Source of the DNA: Margaritispora aquatica
Lineage: Eukaryota > Ascomycota > Leotiomycetes > Helotiales > Discinellaceae
NCBI GenBank assembly: GCA_007644065.1
Contig: VJWN01000009.1
Location: 1,550,001 to 1,614,000 of the forward strand
Length of the DNA: 64,000 nucleotides
Direction of reading: 5' to 3'
A program made the translations under genes and the position numbers. This document shows, in pieces, positions 33,419 through 45,749 of the stretch. Below the pieces are notes generated by a model. The model was not told the origin of the DNA and searched no databases. It saw only the letters and a program-made list of their open reading frames with translations. Numbering within the stretch: the stretch's first letter is position 1; every line of letters starts with the position of its first letter.

Positions 33419-34909
33419 TTTATTATAAGTGGTGGAACTGGCGGTGTTAGCGAGTGGTTGTGAGGAGAGGATGTGCAGTTGCAAACTTATATGTATAAGG
33501 TTCGGTCAAAGGCTCGCTGTATTTTAAGGCAGATTTTTGTGGACGAGAGTCTTTCATTGAATTCGTGGCTTAGTAGCCAATGCGATGAAATGGAATTCGA
33601 ATTCGTGGTAGAGTGCCCGGTTTGAAGTGATGAGGTATGATTGTCAACCAAAGTTAACCGGTGAACCTTCTCAGCTATAAGACGTATGGATATTAGTCAT
33701 AAGAAGTTCTCGATGATTGTAGGGTAATTCTTATGAAACAAATCAGAATCGACGAGTGAGAGTGTGAAGTTTGTGAAGTTTGGATGTTGAGAACCTAACC
33801 GAGACACCTTTACCTCGACTGGGTCGGTCAAGCAGTGCCCTAGATTTCTTGCAATGAAACCAGGTACTGAGATCACTTTGAAATATATTAAATATTGATT
33901 GTAGTATCGTATCAAAGTATAATCCATGGCTCAAGATATAGCTGGGCGCTTCAATGATTGTATGTTGTGAGCAGACTAAAATTCACTTGATCATCGAATT
34001 ACAGAGGGCAAGTGTCTTGAATCATCACTTGCAGCACAACGACTCTACAATTCATGAGCTTTCAAATGTGTGACTGGGGTTTCGTACGATATTGAACCTA
34101 TCAAACACAAATACATGATTCATTGGTGTGTTGACTGCTACCTAGTCAGCATCAGTCTTGATTCACTCTGCTTGCAGTAGAACAGCCTTAAACTTCCTAA
34201 ATATTTTAATGTGAACTAGATATTTAGTTGGTAGCATATGGAACCTCTCGTTGAGAGTTATCATCCATCATTAAGTATAAAAATATTGTAAACTCTTTAC
34301 AAGTGCTCTCAGCTCTACGACAGAAAGGTGGAATTGCAATCACAACGTATGCAACGAGCAGCGACTCAATCAGGCACGCTTTGGGAGATCTTCAGGACTG
34401 ATTTCTTGAAGGAGGCTTCCCAGTTGAGTCAAGTCTTTAGAAAATCACTCTTAACTAACATCTTGACAAGTTAGAATGAGATTCGATATGCCTAAGCGAA
34501 GATAACCAAGCACAACGAATTCATAGACCTTCTCTCAACACTGCTTGGAGAATTGCATTGTACCCAAGCCTTTGACGTACCTCGAAGTCTGGAAATGATA
34601 TATTTTGAAATTCAGTCTGCACCTTGGAGAAGTACAGTATGGGGGACAGATGAAAACTGTAGTTGTTGAGGGGGAAGAGCTCTGAATTGAAAGGCAGCAC
34701 TGTTCGCAAAAATGGAACATGTCAAAATCAACGCCCCAAAAACACAGGCTTCAAACAGCACTCGAGCAAAAATCACACAGTAGGAGCGAATGGATGCTTG
34801 GACCGTAAATTAATCAAAAATGCAGGAAATGTATTATATCTTGTAATCCATCACAGCTGTTGGCCGATTTCCGTCAACGCCTGCAATGCTGCCCAGTCTA
34901 TTCAGTCAT
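33419..34909. other. 1.5-kb spacer, no gene seen
   Basis: AT-rich. A repeated GAATTCGTGG string near 33560-33607 is the only visible structure. Frames at 33697-33934 and 34521-34720 overlap in different registers and look like chance. Confidence 0.5.
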
Positions 34910-36667
34910 TCATGAGGTTTCCGTTACGCGACATTGCCATCCGGAGCCCTTGCTCAGTAAAGGCAAACTAAAAGATAGTTAGCAAGCATCGACATAAATC
35001 AAGTTAGAACACGTACCTTGCGCCGAGACACCATCCGAGTTCGTTATTCTTAATCTTCTTCGCAATCTTAACCTCTCTATCAATTGGCATCTCATATCCA
35101 GTGTGCAACAGAGCAACCATAAAATTAAGATCAAGACAGTGGTCTGCACGACCCCTCAATTCCTCCATGGCACCCGGTACACCCTCAAACACATCCCAAT
35201 GAGCTGAGCCCCCACATACTTGGTCTGTCAGACGATGAAGCTCCTTCAACGTGAAAGATTCTGGCATTCCAAGTGGGTCTGTGCGGTCGAAGAAGTACGA
35301 GAAAGTAAAAACATCCCCATGGGAGAAAGTCTTCTCAAGAGAAGGTTGGTGAATACCGTTGAATGAGCAAGGGGTGAGCTTGCACTCAGCATCCTTGAAC
35401 AAAATCTTCTCTGCCAACTTGCGGCACTGAGCAGGAGCTGGGGAAGAAGGTCCAGTCATGTTGACGCTGATCTGCTCGCCGAGTGCGTGATCCTTTCCAA
35501 GCTTGACATCTACATCTTTTGTCATACCAGGGGCAATACAGGGATTGATCACTGGTTGAGATACCCAAGCAGAATCAGTTGGGTTAATCTTATGGAGGTC
35601 CTCGATGAGAGTCTTATGGATAGATTCTCTTGCTGACATCAGGCCATATCCCAGATGAGAGTGTTGGTAGAGCTCAAAATCGCGACCACCAAATGAAAGC
35701 TTGTACTTGTGGTCACCCTCAGCCAATTTTTCTGGCATAGCACCCTTGAAAGTTGGCTCAAAGACAATCTGTGTTGAACCACCACCAAGATCAAATACTG
35801 CTGCAGTTTCAGTATGCTCTGCGGTTCCAATATTACCAAGCAGATAATTGGTCGTGATCCATGCATAGACACCTTCGTCTTTACCATCCATGATTGCGAC
35901 TCCATTCTCCTCTTTCGACAAAACGGGGAATGGATAATTTGTCTCTAGGCGAGTACGGACTGCATCAAGTATCGCTTGGCTCATTTCTGGTCCAAGGAGA
36001 CGAAGACCGGCCGTTGCCTTCACAGCGACAGGAGTGCAACCCTTCAGCTTGTCTGGAACATTCTTCATGGCAACGTCCATCAATACATCCAAGCTCTTTG
36101 CAGCACCTTCAGCATCGGTCTTGAATGAGCTCAATCCTGAGCCTCCCTTTTTGGTTGCAGTCATCTCAAAAACCTCAGATTCCAGCTCAGGGGTGGCACC
36201 ACAGTTATTGAAGCGATATACGTGAATTCGAGAACCAGTGCTCCCCGCATCGATCATAAGTGCATACTGGACAATTGGCTTCGACTTATCGCTGGACTTC
36301 GAGCACTTCGTGGTTCCCAGTGTTGGATCTGATGCCACTTGCCCACCAGCATTACTTTTACCCACTGCTACTCCTGTGCCATTGTTAGCGCTTACAGCCA
36401 ACTATAGCTACGCAATGTATGCATACCATTGCTTGATGTAGAGGTGCCAGTTGGTCCAAGATAGTAAAACAGGAAGACAATGAAGACGAGAAGTCCTCCT
36501 GTCTTGAGATATCTGGATCGCTGACTTTGCGTCATCCAGGCGGCTTTGATGTTCTCCAGCGTGCCTGCGGCGCGATCACTTGCGCCTCTTGTGCTATATC
36601 GTCCGGCTTTCTCGTGAGGATCGTGTGCTACTTTTATTGTCGGCAGCGAGACCGATGATCGTCTCAT
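34910..36667 (-). CDS. gda1: Golgi guanosine diphosphatase / NTPDase (Gda1)
   Basis: Exons 36427-36667, 35017-36373 and 34910-34967 join to 551 residues; introns of 53 bp (branch GCTAAC) and 49 bp. It is a type II membrane protein, with a short cytosolic N-terminus (MRRSSVSLPTIKV), a single transmembrane helix (LLVFIVFLFYYLG, near 62-74) and a lumenal GDA1/CD39 domain. The apyrase conserved regions are visible: ACR1 IDAGSTGSR (near 121), ACR2 VKATAGLRLL, ACR3 DEGVYAWITTNYLLG with the catalytic glutamate before it, and ACR4 AVFDLGGGSTQIVF. It hydrolyses GDP to GMP in the Golgi lumen, allowing GDP-mannose import. The third exon restores the usual ending GASLPLL; without it the frame ends in intron sequence. 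Confidence 0.95.
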
Positions 36668-37280
36668 AAGGGAGTGTGGAAAGAGAATAGTATGTCTAGT
36701 AGCAACTTGATCGCTCAAACAAAGAGGATCAGTTGAACAGCGTATGGATTGTCTAAAGGTGGTGAAAGAATGATAAGAAAGGAGTGAAAGATGGGAAAGG
36801 GGAAGACGGACGACACGAAGACGACCGACACCAAAATTTGGGAGTTGAACATTATCCCTGAAGGCCACATAAACTACCTAGGCATGTGGCGTATGGCAAA
36901 GCTAGATGTGGCTTTGGCATTCGGAGATAAGAAGATAAGATTTCTTATCCGTATCTCAGCCACATCCACCCTAGATCTGGCTGAATGTCACGAGGTGGAT
37001 CCCGAAATCCCTGGACCCCCACCGCGTCACTTCAGTTGCCTTCAAAAGTATGTCGTCGCTTCGTTTTTGCCTTGACCCTCATAGAATAGAATAGAAACTC
37101 TCAATATCATTTTTCACTACCTTACGTTGTTTTCCCTACAATTCCTATGCTCCCTTCACGCGACTCACATACTCTCTCTTAGTCAACCTAGTATATTTCA
37201 TCTCTCTAGCCCATTTGCAGCGCTTTGGGGAACCTTTCAAGACACACCCCACCAACAAGTTTGGCTCAGAGTGAACGAAA
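36668..37280. other. Shared divergent promoter, gda1 and PPPDE-Trx-PUL gene
   Basis: A 613-bp region between two divergent ATGs. It contains the GATA cluster listed separately and a CT-rich stretch before the rightward gene. No extra gene supported. Confidence 0.5.
36926..36949. promoter_or_regulatory. Cluster of three GATA-factor sites with a palindrome
   Basis: GATAAG at 36926-36931, GATAAG at 36934-36939 and CTTATC at 36944-36949. The last two form the inverted repeat GATAAGatttCTTATC. These match the HGATAR consensus of fungal GATA factors (AreA/NIT2, SreA types). Three sites in 24 bp within a divergent promoter suggest a real site, but which factor binds is unknown. Confidence 0.4.
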
Positions 37281-39064
37281 ATGGACGTCAAACTCTATGT
37301 GTACGACCTTTCAAATGGACTGGCTAGGCAGCTCTCAATGGCCCTTCTGGGCACCCAAATTGACGCAATTTACCATACTTCAGTGATCATGGAAGGTCTG
37401 GAATATGTTTATGATGGAGGGATCAAGATTATCAAGCCAACACAAGGTTTCGGAGCGCCGCCAATGCAGATTGTAGATATGGGCAAAACAGATTTACCCA
37501 TGGAAGTCATACAAGAGTATCTGGAGTCCTTGAAGGAGATTTACACTATGGAGGTATATATTCCATTACTCTCAACAATTCCATATGTTAATGTGAATAG
37601 GCTTATGACATTTGGTTCCACAATTGCAACAATTTTACTAATGACCTATGCACTTTCATGCTCGGAAAAGGAATCCCAGAGCACATTGCCAATCTTCCAC
37701 GAGCTGTCCTTGACACTCCCTTTGGCCGAGTTCTAGCACCACAGATCAACCAAATGGTTGAGCGAAAACGACAGACAGGACTTGTAGGCGTAGGAGGGGG
37801 TGCTGTGAACCCAATTTTGAACCAACCAATCCATAAGAAGATCCATCCCACATGCCATGTAAAGCATGCAACAACTCTTCTCGAGTTCGAGAAGCTACTT
37901 GATGATGCTAAGGACCGTTGTGCTGTGGTCTTCTTCACCTCAGAATCTTGCGCGCCATGCAAGAAACTGTATCCACTATATGAGGAGCTCGCCAACGAAG
38001 CTAGGCACAAAGCCGTGTTAATGATTGTTGACGTCTCAAGATCTTATGATATCGGAACGAAGTACACAGTTAGTGCTACGCCGACATTCATGACCTTCTT
38101 GCGTGGTGAAACAGTAGAACGATGGTCTGGTGCTGATCCGGCGAAACTCAAGGGGAACGTGGAAATGCTACTTCAAATGACCTGGCCACCACATCCGCAC
38201 CTATCTTTACGTCTCCCTACTCTTCGAAACGCAAGTACGGATCCTGTTCTGTTCAGTAAGCTTCCTCCACTTGGAAAGCTGAAAGCCAAGATGGGAATAT
38301 GTGCTGAGGACAGAGCTGTTGCTGGTGTATTACAATTTGTCTCTGCTCGTGCAAACTCAGGAGCTTCGGACGCTACATTACCGGATTTGGAAGCGTTCAG
38401 TCGATTTATGCGCAACGCACCATCCAAGCTCTCGCCTGAAATTATGTTCACGATTGTTGACTTAATACGGCTAGCTCTCATCGACCCTAGATTCAGCGGA
38501 TACTTTGCTGAGGAGAAAGAACATAAGACGATAACACCATTGCTCAACTACGTTAATTCATTGAAAGAATGCCCATACTCATTACGCTTGGTAACGCTGC
38601 AGATGGCTTGCAATCTGTTTACCACACCGCTCTACATACCACATGTCCTCAAATGTCCAGAACTGACTGGACCACTGGTGACACTCATCACAACAAGTCT
38701 ACTAGATGACAAGCACCACAATGTGCGTGTCGCGGCAGCCAGTCTTGCTTTTAACATCGCCGCATCCAACAACAGGCTGCGCACCGAAGAGTTTCTGGAC
38801 TCGCTACCTCAAGGCGATCAAGTCGAGCTCGCTGCGTCATTACTAGAGGCAATTGGTGTTGAAGAAGACTCCCCGGAGGCATTAAAGGGCTTTCTACTCG
38901 CTCTTGGCTACTTGGTTTTCTGTCTGCCAAAAGATAGTGAGTTGGTAGATATGTTGAAAAGTATGGATGCGCAAAGCACTGTGCTAGGCAAGAAGAAGAA
39001 ATTTCCGAAAGAGGCTCTGGTGGATGATATTGGAGAGGTGTTACTTGTGAAAGGTTTAGAATAG
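37281..39064 (+). CDS. PPPDE (DeSI)-thioredoxin-PUL domain fusion protein
   Basis: Exons 37281-37553 and 37601-39064 join to 578 residues (47-bp intron). Domain 1 (1-145) is a PPPDE/DeSI cysteine peptidase with H32 (IYHTS) and C100 (FHNCNNF), the catalytic pair of deSUMOylating/deubiquitinating isopeptidases. Domain 2 (about 175-285) is a thioredoxin fold with the redox motif CAPC at 208-211 and the cis-proline segment SATPTF. Domain 3 (about 300-575) is a helical PUL domain, known from Doa1/PLAA as a Cdc48/p97 binder. The fusion suggests a redox-linked isopeptidase delivered to Cdc48; this is inference. All catalytic residues appear intact. It is divergent from gda1. Confidence 0.88.
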
Positions 39065-42000
39065 CATGCTTGTTTTAGAGCATAGAACTGCATATAGAAT
39101 TGTATAAACAGATTTTGCTTGGCCACCGAGGAGGTCGCCGTTAGAAGGGAACCGATATGCAGCTCTGCAGCAGCATCATATCTCGACGTTCAGACTCAAT
39201 GCTAGAAAACCACTGTGCATGTGCCTGTTAATCTGTTTGTATTCTAAGTCATATCTTCAGGCCCAAGCTAAAAGTCTCCCAAGTCGTTGAAATACAGTAC
39301 AACTCTCCTTGAAATTTCTCATCTGCATGGCATGTGCATATTCCACACCTTTTTAACCACGGAAGAGATGTGGTTGAATCCTTGTTACCATCCTATAGTG
39401 ACCCACTTTGAAGAGATGGTGAGTGTAGCGAACAAAAAGGGGTCGAGGCTTGGCACGCCTTTCTAATACTTGGCGAGAAATCCAAGAGAAAAGCCCAACC
39501 GCAGGCCACGAGAAAATTGTTTGTGGAAGGAATTGCAAGTTCGTTTCCTATCAAAGAATATGCCTCTGGCGCCTGATGTATGGATGTGCGTATGGATACG
39601 AGATTGTCCCCTGTGTTTCCCCAAGTAGATATCCAAGTATCGTTGGCAAGTGATCCGGCGCAGAGGAAAGCGTCTTTTCATTGAGTGAGCCTAATTTAGA
39701 TTTAGATATGTTGGAAGAGAAAGTTGTCGGGAATGAGAGGCGTAGAGATATAATTATACTTAGAGAAAGTTAGTGCGTGTCAGGATCAAAGTATTCGTTC
39801 AAATGGCAGCAGTCTGAGGAGGAGATGCCGATCTGTCTTTGTCCTAAGGCGTCAATAAGCTTATTGTTGCAATATAGAACATTGAAAACTTGGTTTTGTC
39901 AGAACCAGAGTTTGAATGAATTGGCTTAGCACAATTTCGATCTCGAGAGGGATGCGTCAGAGTCTTTCTTGCTGGTGCTGTCGACGCGATTTTTGCACTC
40001 ACACACGACAAAGCGAGGACAACAGTACAGCGAAACAATAACAACAAACACACAATTATCATTGCTCCTTCATTTTAGGCAGCTCTACAGTACTGTAACC
40101 TAGCTTAGTTGATCCTTCAAATAGATCTTCTGGCTTTAGATCTGAATCTCAAAATGAAGCGGGGTGGCAGAATTTGACTGCAAGAACTGCATGAACTGCC
40201 TCAAAACCCATCTCCAACACTTCAACAAAACACCACCCAGAAGCAGTCAAATGTCTCAGAAGCTCTTGAATCCACTTACAGAAATTCTATAGAACAGGCT
40301 CTGAATAGACGTCAATCTTCAAGTGCTCCTTTTCCTGGACAATCTGGTATAACTGTGGAGGCTGTGCATGGCACATATTGGTATCCGGCAAAGAACAAAG
40401 AAACTATCCTCGAACCCAGCAAGCACTATACATAAGATACTATAGGAAAAGAGATGGAATCCAATAGATAGAGGAGACACAAGGTATATTTTGGAATCAT
40501 TGCAAGATGATTTGTTCGAGCACTCTGGAGTCTCGGATGTTATGAAGACTTGTTACCTCTCCGATCTCTCTAACATAAACAATATGAAGCGCTCGAAAGA
40601 GACCTCCAGCAGTGCTGCACGTATGAGGTTCTCCTGTGCTGATTCTTGCTAAGTTGTTAGGATCCTAAAATTTGCCGTTGAAAAGGTTTGGTTGAAGTGC
40701 CTCTCCTTTGATTTAACATTTCGACCAAATTAGCATTAACATTGGCATTGCTAGGTTGGCTAGATTTATGGTTTAGCTAGTAATCCACTTACTTTTTGTA
40801 TTCCGATAGAGCCATGATATGCAGTGCATCTTTTACCTGTCCAAATTCTATCACTTTGACACCAAAGCAAGCTCTAGTACACCAAAACATCAAGCGCCCT
40901 TCTCCTGTGAATGGTCTCCTCTTCAGATTGCTACTATAATGATTAGTGCTGCCCCATACCTCACCAGAATTGAAAGCATCCCATTGTCAAATAAAGTAAA
41001 TACCTTCAATAGTAACGGGCGAGGACGCGAAAACCCCCGTTAAACCTAGTTCCCATTGTCATCGCACTAGTTCCTTTGCCGAGTCCTCGTCAGTATAAAA
41101 GCCAGAACATTTCTCCACTCCTTCGAATTCTCCATCCCCAACATAAAATTCTGCAAAGCTATCTTCTTCTTCTTCTTCTTCCTCGCAACACCAAGTTCAT
41201 ACTACACAAACTCTCAACACCATCAGCAGATTCAAGCTACAGATAGCCACACGCTCAGCAGATCTCTTCTCGCCATTGATCGCACGTAACATGTAATTAC
41301 CACTCTTCTTCTTCAGATCGAACATACCTTCTCTCCCAAACACAAACGAACCTATACACACACACGTCCTTCCCTCCTCGAGAGCAGCTGTTTCTCGTAT
41401 GCTTCTTTGCAACGCAGATCTTCATGTGAGTGCTCTGCATGAACATCAATACCATCCCCTTCCACCATTACCTCCTCGCCTAACAGCAAGAGCACATCGC
41501 TTTCCACTGCCATCACCTTCGCGCTCTCTTCTCCTGCTGTCATCCTGTAGTTCTTGATCAAGACCAAGAACCATTTGCTGCCTTCAGCTTCCTCAAGAAT
41601 TCCTACACACTCCGCGCTTACAACACTCTTCTCCACTAACACACTTCTCTCAGCCATAACAAGCTTTGGTCCGTCTGCTTCAAGCTTTCTCTGCTCTCAT
41701 CACAACATTCTCTCTCCCCCTTCTCCTCCTTCTCCTTCACAAACCCGACTTTGTCGATCTTACTTTTCTCACGCGTTTGAACACCACAACTAACATCCAT
41801 CACAGTTCCTCTCTCTCTTCTGCTTCGACTTCGCCTCTTCGCCTTTTAACCTCACCAATCTTCCTCGAAAGCAATAGCTTCTTCAACATGATTCCTCTGT
41901 AGGTCTTCAGGTCTTGGCGTGGTCCGCTCCCATCTGCACTTCACATCTGCCATAACACACTCTCCTTCACATCGCCTCCACCATGTCTGGTCTGGACGCA

Positions 42001-42146
42001 GCAAGACTTCAATCTCGCGCACGGCAGTATCACATATCTTGTATTCCAGCATTCAACCCCATTTCCCCTCACCCTTGGTACATGATTTTTGCCACTGTCA
42101 AGCTTGTGCTGACCGCCATCGCAGACCTTTAGACTCAGTTTCCGTT
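39065..42146. other. 3.1-kb spacer including a long CT-rich leader
   Basis: 39065-41100 is AT-rich with no supported gene. From about 41100 to 42146 the plus strand is strongly pyrimidine-rich, with a (TTC)n run at 41162-41181 and CTCCTTCTCC stretches. This looks like the promoter and a long 5' leader of the following gene. A CGCGAAAA string (SBF-like) is at about 41026. Confidence 0.5.
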
Positions 42147-43235
42147 ATGGATATCTTCCCCAAGAAGTACATCAATGGCTATACCTTCTTGGACAATCTG
42201 AAGGCCAAGATCAAGTCCAACGAGTACCTCGCTGCCCTCGATCTTGGCGGTCTGGTTGCCCGTTTCCACAAGCGAGGCTCAATCATCCGTCTTCCGGACA
42301 AGGACTACAAGTTCAGCGTTGACTACCTCGGCCTGCGCAGTGATCGTCGCTTGGAAGTCAATGGTGCTGATTACTATGCCAAACAATTTGATCTTCCTCA
42401 AGGAGTTCATAAGAGTATGGTTCCATTCATGCTCAAGGATCATTTCGATGAGGTTGGCGCATTCGCACTTTACAGCAAGCTGCCGTGTGAGCTCCGCATC
42501 AAGATCCTTCGTCCAAACTTGGTTCCTCAGCGCTTCACTGTCGAAGAGGTAATCGATGAGCAAGGCAAGCGTCGGATGATTGTCCATGCCCCTCCTCTAC
42601 CAGCACTCTTGCGTGTCTCCAAGGGCGTCCGTATTGATGTCATGGAAGGTAGATTCTATAAGAAGGCTTTGGTATTTGGTGATGGTCCCGGCTACTATTT
42701 CAGCCAAAAGCTCGATAGTATTATGATCACCTCTGCCATTGCTCGCGACAAGAACCGACCAACACCACTTATTCCATGCATGACTCTCATGTCTTCCAAG
42801 CCCGATGATCTTTGTCGTAAGGTCCGGCATTTGAGCGTAGATTTCCTATCTTTGAAGGGTGGTCTTGAGTGGGCCTGCAAGGCTATGACTGAGCTTGAGC
42901 ACCTTGAGGGAGTCCACATCGATGGTATACTTCCGGATCCTGGCTACTGGGGTCCTCCAGTCAACGTTTTCATCACGCTTGAAGAGCATGATGAGAACGG
43001 TCAAAAATCCGTATACCCAAGATTCAGATGCTCGGATGGATATATGGCTCCTGGCTTGGCAGCTACCAACGCTATCGAGAACCTGCCAACCACCAATCAG
43101 CATATCACAACTCACGAGTTGTTGCTCGACATGGAGGAGGTTCTGAAGTTTCCTAAGGAGCACCCATGGCCAGGCAACTGGACAATCTGTGTCACCTTCT
43201 TCGCTGCCCCACCTGAGCCAGAGGAGGAGTACTAA
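42147..43235 (+). CDS. 2EXR-type fungal protein
   Basis: Single exon of 362 residues from the ATG of MDIFPKKYINGYTF; the open frame extends 76 codons further upstream but without an ATG. The 2EXR-like core begins at ALYSKLPCELRIKILRPNLV and continues with PPLPALLRVSKGVRIDVMEG and a following YYFSQKLDSIMI. The usual tryptophan of the ELRxxIW motif is replaced by leucine. 2EXR proteins are a large, poorly understood family in filamentous ascomycetes. The C-terminus is acidic (PPEPEEEY). No neighbour suggests a pathway. Confidence 0.7.
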   Translation: MDIFPKKYINGYTFLDNLKAKIKSNEYLAALDLGGLVARFHKRGSIIRLPDKDYKFSVDYLGLRSDRRLEVNGADYYAKQFDLPQGVHKSMVPFMLKDHFDEVGAFALYSKLPCELRIKILRPNLVPQRFTVEEVIDEQGKRRMIVHAPPLPALLRVSKGVRIDVMEGRFYKKALVFGDGPGYYFSQKLDSIMITSAIARDKNRPTPLIPCMTLMSSKPDDLCRKVRHLSVDFLSLKGGLEWACKAMTELEHLEGVHIDGILPDPGYWGPPVNVFITLEEHDENGQKSVYPRFRCSDGYMAPGLAATNAIENLPTTNQHITTHELLLDMEEVLKFPKEHPWPGNWTICVTFFAAPPEPEEEY

Positions 43236-45749
43236 TCATCGCTTTCGCTTTCGCCCATCGATCATAGGTCATGTCTGCTTGGTCTTTGCTGTGGCTGAGT
43301 TTGAAGTACGGATATCCTTAGTAAGTTTGTTTGATTCTCAGGTCCCTCCCGTCTTAAATCGAAGCTGATTGTTGTGGCCAGGATTCCTTGCTTTGCTTCT
43401 TCATCCATTGGCTGGTGCTGGTAGAATGCTTGTATGAATGGATAGGAAATTTGCGCAAATTAGCTTTCATTTTGTTTAGAAGTATTGTATGATGACCCAC
43501 TGGGTTCAAGGGATAGCGTTGCTTTTTATCTACTGAGGGAACTCGGTTAAGGTTGCGTACTTACACTTGCTACGTCGGAGGTGCTCTGCTACTCAAGTTT
43601 GAGAGCCGCCGGCGTCAGTGTTGCTTCTTTTTTCCCTGCGGAGAACGGGTTTAGGCTCGCAAACATCGATTTGCTCCATCTGGGCTGAAGGTACTCTGCT
43701 ACTCCGATCTGAGAACCATCAGTGTCAGCTTGCTACTTGTACATTAGAACTGAAACGAAAACTCTGCTCTTACCAAAAATTTGGGTCACATTTCTCCATT
43801 TTCTTGAAATTCTTTGCAATGCTTGTCGTTTAGTCCAATTTCGCTGCACTTGATTTTCTCCTCTATCAAAGTTCTTCGTTCGTTGAAGCAGCAAATGTCT
43901 GTCCATGCTCCAATTCACTCCAAGTCAATTGTGACTAAGAGCACTAAAATGTAGGTTGCTTGGCAGTATGACTGTACTGTAAAGTTTGAGTCAAATATCA
44001 TGCCCTCAGGTTCTTTGTGTAAACTGTCGAGGATCTCTCATATAGCATCTCTGGTGGTGGAGATAGTAATCCATTATATAGGCTATTACTCGGACTTCAT
44101 GCTCATCAAGGGACGTGCCGAACCCTTTTTGAGGGCCAACAAAACAGTTTGTTGCAACTTCTCCTTCATCAATTGGTTTACTTTACCATGTTCGAGGGAG
44201 TTATGCAGGACCAGTGTCTCTTGCTAAGGCAAGAGAGCAGAGTACTTGCCGTATACATCTGGGACAAGTTCGGTATTGAACGGAGACCCAAAACATGAAA
44301 TTGATTTACATATCAGTGAAATGGCAAACCAAGAAAGCGGACGAAGATTCTGAGGGAGACTTGCTGAGGACATTCTTATTCTCCGCAAACTAAAAGCTCA
44401 AAGCAGCCCAGCTTGAGTGCAGATGCTGCGAACCGTAGCCATTAATAGCAAACACAGCATTCAGTGAATTCGCTCATATCAAATCAAAGATAAGAAAGTA
44501 CATCAGGAAGATATGATTTGATAACCTATGCAGAGCTCTGAACTCAAGCTCATCCCAGTGCTTTTATTCGAACTTCTGGATAGCAATATCAAGCAGCTCG
44601 TCAGACTGCAACGATACAAAGCTACGCAGGACTCCAACAAACAGCAGCGGATCAAAGCTAATAAAAGACAGAGGAAAGTACCTGTGTAGGGCTCGCTAAG
44701 CTCTAAATATCCAAGAAGCGTCCACCACCGCCATCCTCTCCATCATGCCATTTCAGGAGAAACATGTGCAAGGGGAAAAAAGAGAGTCTTGCAGCAGATT
44801 TGTGGGCTGTTCTTGTGAGGATTGAAACTCAAACCTCTTCCCTCTTTAAAGGACACACAGAGTCAGCAAAGCAAAGTAAACGCAGCATCAAAGAAATTCA
44901 AGCAACTAAACGCAACGCAAACAGAAAACACATCCTTGCTATCACCAGTGACTTTACGTCGACAAATACAGAATGTGTAGAGTTGTCGAGGGGTTTGGTT
45001 CTGTACGGAGGAAATGCGTTGAAAATTCGAAAGCGAGATGTGCTTGAGACTTGGAACTGATTTCGAATCGTGCCATTGGTTCAGGAATGAAGCTCCGCCG
45101 ATTTCGTAATAGGTCGAGGATATGAATCGTTGCCGACTAAGCAAGTTGCAGCTTGGTGTTTGCTGTCGTTGTTCGACTCGAAACATGGCTTGTCTCAATG
45201 AAAAGGTAAAAGTCGGCTTCGAAATTGTATGTTCTTCCAATCACCAAGATGTCATGGCAGACGGCAATGATTGGTGTCACTAAACATATCGAAGTAATTG
45301 CATATGATACTTCAGGCCTAGAATTATTCTTGCAGTTGGATGTGGTAATAGTGAACGCTGACAATTGTTTCAACAACTTTAGATACCCAATAGTCTCATG
45401 CATGTTAATAGATTTGAACAAGTGCAAGTGAGCACGTCCTACAACATGATCTGTCAGCACAAATCAAATTTGTTCGAATTGGAGTATACTTACATGACCA
45501 GTGTCTATATGTCAACTCGGATAACTGCATATAGGATGACATCAATCAGATTTACAGGAGGCTTGCCCTAGCTTGGCAGGTTCTCGAGCTCACAACGAAG
45601 ATGCCAATAATGAATTCGGATGCACGAAGCAAGCAAAAAGGCGTTGCAATTTATCTGAAAGGGGATATTTGAAGGGCTGCCACAGATGCTGTGACACAAA
45701 GCGGACGATTTCAATATGCTCTATAATTTCCATCCATCAATTAGAAACT
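43236..45749. other. 2.5-kb spacer, no gene supported
   Basis: Contains an imperfect direct duplication (43580-43628 and 43690-43738, sharing CTCTGCTACTC and GAGA-C-GTGTCAG-type strings) and a TCGCTAAGCTC motif at 44693-44703. ORFs at 44764-45060 and 45137-45460 have no family resemblance. Confidence 0.45.

Noticed and set aside
41919..42146. N-terminal extension of the 2EXR protein
   Set aside because: The frame is open but starts at GTG in a pyrimidine-rich leader. The ATG at 42147 fits the family better.
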